A stretch of DNA of 64,000 bases from Plantago major (taxonomy: Eukaryota; Streptophyta; Magnoliopsida; Lamiales; Plantaginaceae): assembly GCA_026545765.1 (NCBI GenBank), contig JAIFAC010000127.1, forward strand, positions 62,001 to 126,000, written 5' to 3'. Shown one piece after another: positions 47,935 to 56,727 of the stretch. The translations under genes were made by a program, and so were the position numbers. The notes beneath the pieces are model-generated. The model did no database searches. It had not been told where the DNA came from and saw only the letters and a program-made list of their open reading frames with translations. Each line of letters opens with the position of its first letter. Position 1 is the first letter of the stretch.

Positions 47935-48802
47935 TGAAAGTGCAGTACGCACTTGTGTTTTGATAATCTTGTCTTTCGATAATCAGTTCCAAGTTTGTGT
48001 TTGTTGTTGTTGTTTGTGAAGCTGCGTGACTACCAATGTTGTATAACATTGTGACATGATAGAATTCAATGCTGGCATAACATTGAAGATATAACATTGC
48101 AGTTGACATCAAGAACAAAGCACATTGGACATGAAACTTGATCGAAGTATTTACAAATCGAACAAGAGATGATTTAAGGAAAAAGAACAACTTGTGGTGA
48201 AAGCAAGAAGGAATATATTTTATGAAGAATCAAAATATGGAAAATTCCTTCTATGCGTATGTTGAAGAAAACAAGAAAAAGAAAATTGCCTTTGCTGAGA
48301 TTCTATTGCCCCTGCTGAGATCCTATTGCCTTTCGACTTGGATGGAAGCTGTCGATATCTCAAGTATATATACAAGGATTCAGCCGAGCAATCAATAGGC
48401 CTTTCTTGGTTGTCTATCAAGATTTTATTAAAGAATTTAGGCTTCTTGTTTTCTGCTAGCTTTGGCGTTTGTCTAAGAGTATTCATTGTTGGAACAACTC
48501 TTTCAAACATCGACCTAGAATAGCTTTTACTGTTAGTTATTCTAGGGTTAGTTTTGGTTGTTTAATCAATCATCTGTGATTGTATTAAACCTAGTTGATT
48601 AGATCTACTTTTCCTGTCAGTAGATATTTTGCCTAAAGGCGCGACCAACATATTTATATATTATTGGCTTGGTAATAGAAGTTGCATTCATATTTATCCG
48701 CTGCCTATTGTTTATCAGGTTGAAGACATTGTTGAACAACATTGTTGTCAACATTGTCTATTGTTCTTGTTCTAAGTACCAACCGGGATCCTACGCCTAA
48801 CA
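47935..48802 (+). repeat. 3' LTR of the outer copia element
   Basis: Starts TGAAAGTGCAGTACGC, ends CGCCTAACA. Homologous to 24,580-25,428. Length is 868 versus 849 bp, the difference coming mostly from short indels at CTG/CAG words. Confidence 0.93.
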
Positions 48803-48879
48803 GTTGATATTGGAAATCTGTTACTTGTAAACTAATAGTTTAAATAAAAAGCGCATTAATATAAAAATTATGCATTATT

Positions 48880-50617
48880 CAAAGATTCCTAAACACCTCT
48901 TTGTAGACAACATTGGTGGTGATGTCAGTTGGGTTACCCTAATTATCCAATTGTAAAACCTTGAGCCCCTTCTTGCTCATAACTCTGGAAAATGCAACAT
49001 ATAGCTGACCATGGCTAAAAACATGGATGTAGGATTCAGTCCCTGCTTTTGTTTATAGTCATGGCATAGCAGACGGATATAGGAAATCGCATCCTCTGGA
49101 ATCTAATAGGGAACTTGGTAACCTCATATGGGGTGAGTACCATACGAGGTATGGAAATCTTCACTCCAGGATTCTTTCCATGTATCGTCTTCGCCTCAAT
49201 AACATGTTTGCCAATTGCAGTAGCAATCAACCTGGTTCCATTACATAGCTCAAAGGACTGGTCGGTGTTCCTAAAAATCATAATGGGACAACCAACCTTC
49301 AATCGAATGATGTGATTTCGTATTCCAGAAACTCTAATAGTATTTAGAAACTCGACATAATACACATCCTCTCATGAACTCTGTGGTATCTCCACGCAGG
49401 AGTGACATGATATAGCCATTGACCTCCTCGACTATCTCATTAGTAGGGGCAAGAATAGCCCTATCCTGGAAGTATAGACCATCACTGGAATGTTCAATAT
49501 CCTAGGATATGTACTCTTAACTGCAACATCAATAGGTTCACCAGTCGAACGAATCAAAAATATCCTCAGGCAGTTTGAATGATCTGCCTCCCCATCATTA
49601 TCACCACCAACTTCTCCATCACCAACCTTCAACAACCAATCCGCAAACTCTCTGATGCTATCGATCTCAGCAGGTGAGCCGTCAGACTGTAGTTAAATTA
49701 TATGAAGTGGACATATGACATTTTTAAACTAAGCAATATAGAATTTAAACTGTCCAAACAATAATAAAATATAATAATCAATATATAAATAAAAAATACC
49801 TGCAGTCGCATGTTCTTCGTTAGCTTCAACATGCGACACGAACTCCAAAGCTACTTAGATGAGCAAAGAGAATGGTGGACTATATCCTCCTGCCTACTGC
49901 CCTTCGTTATGACGGGCAATATCTGTCTGAAATTTCCACAAAAAAAAAAGACTACCAAACCACCAAACGGCTTGTTCGACTGTCTACCATCAGGACCTCT
50001 CATAACATCCTTAAGACTGCGATCATGAGCCCCAAAGCAAAACCGGTTAGTGGATATACTCTTTGTCGTCATCGAGCAAACCCAAAGCGTAGCATGGTAG
50101 ATCGGGTGAACAACACCATCCACCGCCCGCAAATCCTCAAAGCATGTAGCACCCGTGATGTGATTCAACATTATCCTGAGATAATATAGGGGGCTAGTCT
50201 TAATTGGGACATGGTAGATTCTTTCCACTTTGTTGTTGAACTGCTTTCTATCCCTCCACACTCTACCTCTATCCCACACGTAATATCTAGGGAACTCAAC
50301 ATATAGATACTTACGTGCGTCGGGATTATTTTGTTGAATCCCATCCATTTAAGGAACTTAGTCTCTGCAACAGTATGCTTCTCCAGAAAGTCCGTAATCA
50401 AATCCCCATCCTTGAATGTGACTGACTGCTCGCCCCTCTATATAAAATGATAATCGTTCAACAGGTGGATCTATGTGATGTATATCATATCCCATAATAC
50501 GCCACACAACCTCACATGCAAATATATAGCGACAATCAACATAATCCTTAACCTCATTATTGACGGTTATTTTTGCTCCTATCCTATCGATAACCTTGTT
50601 GCAAATATTCAACAATA
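48880..50617 (-). pseudogene. Helitron PIF1-like helicase, C-terminal half (minus copy)
   Basis: Reading leftward from 50,617: VKDYVDCRYIFACEVVWRI and PPVERLSFYIEG (50,615-50,358), then ARKYLYVEFPRYYVWD, YYLRIMLNHITGATCFEDLR, DRSLKDVM and FGGLVVFFFCGNFRQILPVI (50,348-49,851). Next come a KVGDGE block (49,635-49,432) and FLNTIRVSGIRNHIIRLKVG, CNGTRLIAT and PISVCYAMTINKS (49,365-49,036). These are the ordered blocks of plant Helitron RepHel proteins. The P-loop (Walker A) and Walker B segment between the LRAVDGVVHP and DRSLKDVM blocks are missing. Frame breaks occur at each block. It would unwind DNA in rolling-circle transposition, but this copy is dead. Confidence 0.85.
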
Positions 50618-51980
50618 CAGTACAAGAAATCTGCCGAATAGTAACGAATCGGCATTGATTAGCGACGGATTGAGCGATTTGCTCAATCCGACGCTAAATC
50701 CGTTACTATTTAGTAACGGATAAACTATCTGTTACTAAATTTGTTGACTAATTAATTTTAAAAAAGAATAAAAAAATTAGTTAATGACGGATAAGGAAAT
50801 CCGTTACTAAATAGTAACGGATAGCCTATCCGTCGTTAAATAGCGTGTTGACTAATTTAAAAAACAATAATAAAAAAAGAAACTTAGTAACGGATAAGGC
50901 TATCCGTTACTAAATAGTAATGGGTAGTTTATCCGTTACTAAAATCGGCAGAAACCCTAATACATATCCCCTTCCTCTTCCTTCCACCACACTTCAAAAT
51001 TCCACCACCACCCTCCTTCCTCCACCACCACCACCCTCCACTCCACCACCACCACTCCACCATCACCACCACCACCACTCCACCATCACCACCACGCCTT
51101 CCACCACCACCAGCTCCGCACCACCACCACCTCACCACTGCCACCACCACACCACTCGCCTTCCACCACCACCACCCACCACTACTCGCCCTCCACTCCA
51201 CTGCCTCCACCACCACCACCACTAGATCCGAAACCCAAATCCACCAGATCTGCCCACCACTCCACCACCACCACCACCACCACCACTCCTCCACCGTCCA
51301 ACCACCATCACCACCCTTCCATTCACGTCCACTGCCTCCATGACGCCGCCACCACCACTGCCTCCACCACACTGTCCAGGCACCACCACCACTGCCTGCA
51401 CGACTAGATCCGACTTCCCCCGTCCAAGATTCATCAAGGTGCAACAAGATCCGTATTGAATTATTGTATTATTGTATTAATTTTGTATAATTTCTTCATT
51501 TTATTTATTAAATATTGTATATTATATTATTGAATATTGGATATTGAATATTGTATAAAATTATCGATTTATTGTATATCCAGTTTTATAGATAAAATTG
51601 TATCATCTCGTCTCGTCTCCAAATAATATGTAGGTAAATCATCTCGTATAATCTCGTCTCACGCCTCCAAATCAGAGATTTATGCATTTAAAATTTATCC
51701 GTCGCTAAATAGCGACGGATATTTATCCGTTACAAAAACTCCCAAAAATTATGTAATTAAAATTAAAGAAAAAAATCACCTTATTAGTAACGGATAATTC
51801 ATCTGTTACTAAAAGTCAACGGATAACGGATAGTTTATCCGTTACTAAACTTTTAGAGACGAAGGAAATAGCGACGGGCTTATTATCCGTTACTAAATCC
51901 GTTACTAAGGATTTAGTAACGAATCGGTAATGATTTAGTAACGGATGAATCCGTTACTAAACTCCTGTTTTCTTGTAGTG
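50618..51980. mobile_element. Non-autonomous CACTA element inside the Helitron
   Basis: The right end on the minus strand is CACTACAAGAAAACAGG, the canonical plant CACTA terminus. The left end is cagtacaagaaatctg, one base different. ATA flanks both sides (50,615-50,617 and 51,981-51,983), the 3-bp duplication expected of CACTA transposons. Many subterminal copies of agtaacggat / atccgttact in both orientations lie within 350 bp of the left end and 300 bp of the right end, as expected of transposase-binding repeats. No transposase is present. Confidence 0.93.
50990..51400. repeat. CCA/CAC-rich simple repeat inside the CACTA element
   Basis: About 400 bp made almost only of C, A and a few T on the plus strand, dominated by ccaccacca. 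Long frames on both strands (50,920-51,225 plus; 50,929-51,447 minus) translate this repeat into Pro/His- or Gly/Trp/Val-rich text and are not genes. Confidence 0.9.
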
Positions 51981-51983
51981 ATA

Positions 51984-52470
51984 CCAACAATTAATGCAGC
52001 AACTTCGGAACATGTTGGCATATTATACATGCGCCCATCACGTGACCTCCTTCCAATGAGACATAACTTAACATCCTTATCAGAGCTCTCCTTGAAACGA
52101 TCAGCATCCATCCGAAAATTCTTGGCAATTGGATTTTCGACATTTATCATATTCTTTAGATCTTCTACGATTGATGAATCAATCGCAACTCGACTTTTTT
52201 ATCTGCAAGACAATATTGAATTTGAATCATATTATATAAATGATTACATAGAGTTTTAAAGAACTCAATATCCGTAATAAAAAGGACAGTTAAATAGTAC
52301 CGGGCAACACCAATTCTATCTTGATTTTCATCCTCGCCACAAGACATATAAAGCTATGAAAACTTTGGAGATTCGCCCTCAATTGGTAACAAACTACCAA
52401 GTCGATGATAATTATTTCCACCACGCCTATATGTATACAGACCATGTCCATTGTTGACTGAGTTGTCTTG
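51984..52470 (-). pseudogene. Helitron N-terminal fragment (minus copy)
   Basis: From about 52,440 leftward: GGNNYHRLGSLLPIEGESPKFS, then a broken stretch, then NPIAKNFRMDADRFKESSD, DVKLCLIGRRSRDGRMYN and TCSEVAALIVG (52,150-51,984). These are the ordered blocks preceding the Helitron-like N-terminal domain. Sequence then jumps across the CACTA element to the post-Rep region at 50,617, so the Rep nuclease domain (HUH and tyrosines) is missing altogether. Confidence 0.8.
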
Positions 52471-52544
52471 GATGGCACCCATAGAAGTGAAAGAGTACAT
52501 CATATTATAAGCTTATAAAAAGTAAACTAAAGATTTTTATTGAC

Positions 52545-54145
52545 TTATTCATTGAAATTTGCTCAGAGTGGTATAATCTCTTCTTTTTCCTGGCGGTCCC
52601 AGTGCCATTCTAGATTCAGTATTCTATTTCAGGTCGCTGAGACTACCATGTGTACTATGATCACACCTTGAATCGATCTAACAGGACTAGTGTTGAAGAA
52701 TACAAAGTTAATCATTTGGGATGAGGCATGTATGACCAATATGTTTTGCTTTGAGGCTCTTGACCGCAGTCTCAAGAATATAGTGAGAGGCCCCGGTGAG
52801 TCGAACAAGTCGTTTGGTGGATCTTTGGTGGGATTTCAAACATATCTTGCCGGCTATACCAACGAGTAGTCAGCAACATATAGTCCATGCCTCTCTTTGA
52901 TCATCTAAAAAGCTTTGGAGTTCATGTCGCATATTGAAACTCACAAAAAAACATGTGCCTTAAGGTATTTTTCAACATTAGGTATTAATTCTCATTTTTA
53001 TATTTCAAAATTTATATTACTCCCTCCGTCCTCACTAGAAATGTAACTATTCTTTTTATGGATGTCTCATTAATATAGCCACTTTCATAATATAGCAAAA
53101 AAGCAAACCCCACTAACCTCACTATCTTTCATATTTTTTATTCTTTATCATTTCTCTCTCTAACATAAAAAATATAAACTATTGCCTTTCTTGAAAACAA
53201 CGCCAAAAAGAAAGTGGCCTAACGAAGAGAGACGGAGGGACATTCATTTTTATTTAAAGTATGTTCACTTTATGATTTAACTACAGGCGGCTCACCTATT
53301 GAGACTGAGAGTAATAAGGAGATTGCTGAGCGGCTGTTGAAAGTTGGAGATGGTGAATTTGGTGAGGTACGTGTCGAACTACCCGAAGATGTTTTTATTC
53401 GTTCTATCGTTGAACCAGTTGATGCAATAGTTAAGAGTATGTATCCGAGCTTATTGGACCATGTTGGTGATGGTCGATATCCATGATAAAGCTATTCTTG
53501 CTCCAAATAATGAGATAGTTCAGGAAGCTTAATGATTATATAATGTCAATTTTTCCTGGAGATGCCACCGAGTTCATCAGTTCTAATATCATATATCCTG
53601 ACAAAGATGATATCGTCAATAGAGAAGATCCTTATCCTGTAGAGTTCCTAAACATTATTAGGGCGTCTGGAATAGCAAATCATATAATTCAACTGAAGAT
53701 TGACACTCCTATTATGCTTCTCATGAACATTGACGAGTCCGCCGAGTTTTGTAATGGAACTAGGTTGATTGTTACTGGAATGGGCAAACATGTTATTGAG
53801 GCGAAGACGATACATGAAAAGAATGTTGGAGTAATGATTTTCATTCCTCGGATAGTACTCACACCTTCTGATCTTACTAAGTTTCCTATTAGATTCCAGC
53901 GGAGACAATTTCCTATTTCAGTTTGCTACGCGATGACAATCAACAAGAGTAAGGGACAATCATTAGCTCATGTTGGACTCTACCTCCCAAATAATGTATT
54001 TAGTCTTGGTCATCTCTATGTGGCATTTTCGAGAGTCACAAGCAAGTAAGGGGTTAAAGGTTTTTATCATTGGATGAGGAAGGCAACACCACCGACACAA
54101 CAACCAACCTTGATTACAAGGAGGTGTTTAGGAATCTTTGAGGTA
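52545..54145 (+). pseudogene. Helitron helicase C-terminal half (plus copy)
   Basis: It begins about 52,560 just after where Walker A should be. Walker B-type IIWDEA is readable near 52,715-52,740, followed by FEALDRSLKNIVRG. After a MITE insertion (53,020-53,240) it continues with KEIAERLLKVGDGEFG and DAIVKSMYP. The clean frame 53,543-54,049 carries EDPYPVEFLNIIRASG, MLLMNIDESAEFCNGTRLIV, FPISVCYAMTINKSKGQS and LYVAFSRVTS. The frame breaks at 54,050, in the last block. It is the same protein family as the minus copy but points the other way. Confidence 0.87.
53020..53240. mobile_element. Stowaway-like MITE within the plus-strand helicase remnant
   Basis: Left end ctccctccgtcctcac, right end gagacggaggga: imperfect inverted repeats of the type common in Stowaway MITEs, with TA before the left end. 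About 220 bp, non-coding. It separates two helicase blocks. Confidence 0.75.
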
Positions 54146-54466
54146 TGATTTATTATATTGATACACATTATATTTAAATTAATATTTATATTCAATTATT
54201 AATTACATTTTTTGATATATTATTTTGCAGTTGCTGATTATTCATCGCTATGAAGATTGTAACAATTGACTTTGCATTTCTCTTTATATTTTACAATGTA
54301 TTTAACCTTGAATTATTTTATATTGACATATGGTTTTGAATGATATTTTCTTTTCGCCTTAGTTTTTATAAAAAGTAAATTATGTAGTGGAAACGCCACG
54401 GTTAATTATGTTTTCCGGGACAAATAGAATGGACCAATCACCAAAAATAGGGAAATTTATAAAAAT
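54146..54466. other. 3' flank of the Helitron remnant
   Basis: AT-rich. The first 30 bp after the helicase (ggaggtgtttaggaatctttgagg) have an inverted counterpart at about 48,875-48,900, next to the minus-strand copy, so both helicase pieces keep the same downstream sequence. No convincing Helitron terminus (hairpin plus CTRR) was found. Confidence 0.5.
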
Positions 54467-54637
54467 GCCCCTAAAAATAGCATTCTAGCAAAATGATCCC
54501 AATATATAAAACAATAAGATATGGTCCATAATCTATACGGAGATGATTAAGATTCAAAATTACAATTACATCAAAAAGAAAAATTTAAAAAAGGTAAATG
54601 AAAAAAACAATAAAGGGCAATAAACTTTCTTTTTTAA
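54467..54637. repeat. Dispersed repeat R, copy 2 (partner at 23,957-24,133)
   Basis: Same orientation and nearly the same sequence as copy 1; differences are mostly short A-run indels. Confidence 0.88.
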
Positions 54638-56170
54638 TTGATTCTAAGTGGGAGGTTTGACGATTCTTGTAAAAATTTGTTATATTCCAGACCATTTGCT
54701 AACATATCTGGTCTATAATATAATTTAAATGAAAATAATTAAGTGCATTTAAGTAATTTTAAAGGGGTGAAATTTCACAATAAGTTTGCCTTTTATTTTA
54801 TTATTAAAACAACCTTTCTAACACATGCATGCATTTTGGAAGATAATTTTTGCAATAAAAAAATATTATAAGGATAATTTATTACTTATAGGCCATTTTT
54901 ATAATGGTGATTTATGGACAACCCCAATAAAATACGTATCTAAGAGATTTAACTATGACTAATTAAAGATAAATTAAGATTGTTTAATGAAAGAACATGC
55001 CAAAAGACTTGCACTTATGCTGAACACAGGAGTAAATTTTGTCTCTTTCTCGAGCAACCTAGGTTGAAATACATTATACATGCAACCACTTAGCTTCATG
55101 TTGTAATATACAAATATATAACCAATCACTATTAAGATTTGTTTGAAATATGGTTGTGCGTCTTTTGCCCACATTTATATCGAGTATATATACTCCTACA
55201 CAACTATTCAATATTTACAACTTAGGGTCTTATCTCTACGTATGCAAACTCATTCAGTACAGTTCAGTTTAGATCCATTCAGTTCAGTTCAGTTCAGATT
55301 CATTCAGTTCAGCTAGTTATATTTTATACTATAATTTAGTTCAGTTCAGTGCAGCTGAAGAGAACATAGCATTAGTATACAGAAAAATCAATTTTAATTC
55401 AATTAGAATCATTGCAATATTTCAATTGGACTTATCTACAAAATACAAAATTAATCTATTTTAAAGTTCTCATGTGCCAATCTATCATCTTATTCACCTT
55501 CTTTCTGTAATTACTTCTTTTCCTTCTAATCACTCACTCTAAACAACAGAAGAGGGAAAATAATTCAATTTATTCATATGTCACACCTTCTCACTACACA
55601 TGTTTCTCGTTATCTTAGACATCTCAAATTATTATCTGACACAACAACAAATGTAGTGTTTCCACTATAATAATGGTATAAATATAATATGTTTCGTTAT
55701 TAGAACTGTAGAAATGGTATACACCTGCACTCAAAAAGCCATGGCTCGATTCCCAAAATTAATGATTTATTTTCTCAGATAAATGATTGAAATGATGATT
55801 AAAGATTCATTGTTCATAAAAATTTATCCAATGCTAAGTATTGTAATTGTAATATTGTATCTAAAAAAAATTAAGAAGATGATATAAATGGAAGTTCGAC
55901 ATTTAATTTGACTTAAAATGTAGATTTTAGTGAAAGTGTGAAACCACTCAACTTGTTAACTCTAGTGGGGAAGTTTGTGAGGATACTGTGGTTGTTTAAG
56001 CTCATGAACCATGACTGGCAGAGCATAGTGGCAATTAGGAAATAAGGAAACTATCTTCGTTCTAAAATGGCATGTCCTTTAAGTAACAAGTTGGAGGAAT
56101 TTGATGCAAATTGTAAAACATTAAAAGAAATGTGGAACAATAGTAGAATGTTGGGGAAGAACATTAGCCG
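54638..56170. other. Intergenic; includes a TTCAG-rich dispersed repeat
   Basis: No gene recognised. 55,233-55,370 begins ctctac.tatgcaaactcattcag, holds several ttcag pentamers around a ttatactataattta core, and ends gaagagaaca. The same arrangement occurs at 61,741-61,850, so it is a dispersed repeat, perhaps a MITE. Confidence 0.6.
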
Positions 56171-56173
56171 TTA

Positions 56174-56727
56174 GACGAGCTGCATTGCAGCTCGTCAGTG
56201 AGAGTCGACGTGCCCGTGGCGCGTCACTTTCGCTGCATTGCAGCGAAAGTGACGCGCCACGCTCTCACCCTGACGGGGAGAATTGGGGGCAGCAGCCAAT
56301 CGGCTGCTGTCACCTGATTCGTTCTTTTTTTTTATTGTTTTTTTGTTTTGTCCAATTTCAAACGCGAATAACTCGAAAAATAAAAATGCAAAAAATAAAT
56401 AAAAATCACCAACGGCTTTGTATTTTCGAGATCTACAACAGTACCACTCTTGACTATGTTTGGATCATCCCATATCGAACTCATTTTTCTCTCTTAATTA
56501 AACTTAAAATTGTAAAACGAGTTCTAAAAATGCAATTTTATTAATTTCAACTTCTAAACACTCTTATAATATGTTAAATATGTTTTTAAAAAATTTAAAA
56601 AAAATTTAAAAATTTTTAGAAAAATTCGAGATCTCCGTGACGCGTCACCCAATGCAGCAAAATCTCGTCACGGATCTCGTCACAGGCCGGTGACGCGTCA
56701 CCGAGCCGTCACCCAATGCGGGTAGTC
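56174..56727. mobile_element. PIF/Harbinger-like non-autonomous element with hairpin-rich left end
   Basis: TTA flanks both ends (56,171-56,173 and 56,728-56,730). The termini gacgagctgcattg and, inverted, gactacccgcattg are similar. The interior shares caacggct, ttcgagatct and tttcaacttctaaacactc with 19,264-19,725. The first 140 bp contain three hairpins. The right 100 bp contain repeated gtgacgcgtcac words. The plus frame 56,185-56,544 crosses the hairpins and is spurious. Confidence 0.8.
56215..56261. repeat. 47-nt near-perfect hairpin
   Basis: A perfect inverted repeat of 23 bp per arm (cgtggcgcgtcactttcgct and on) around a single central T. A 23-nt palindrome with the same gctgcattgcagc centre lies at 56,174-56,196, and cagcagcc-aatc-ggctgctg follows at about 56,290. 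Confidence 0.9.

Larger units (their letters stand above)
24580..48802 (+). mobile_element. Outer Ty1/copia retrotransposon, SIRE-like, with nested insertion
   Basis: Two direct LTRs (24,580-25,428 and 47,935-48,802) bound gag, pol in copia order (integrase before reverse transcriptase) and an additional ORF between pol and the 3' LTR. It spans 24.2 kb, of which 13.5 kb is an inner element. Without that insertion it is about 10.7 kb, the size range of the SIRE/Maximus lineage, which also carries an extra ORF after pol. GTTG flanks both sides (24,576-24,579 and 48,803-48,806), a probable target-site duplication. All coding parts carry frameshifts as assembled. Confidence 0.9.

Noticed and set aside
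50929-51447. 172-codon Gly/Trp/Val-rich minus frame
   Set aside because: Translation of the CCA/CAC simple repeat inside the CACTA element.
56185-56544. 119-codon plus frame
   Set aside because: Crosses the hairpin cluster of a Harbinger-like element; no domain, no start context.
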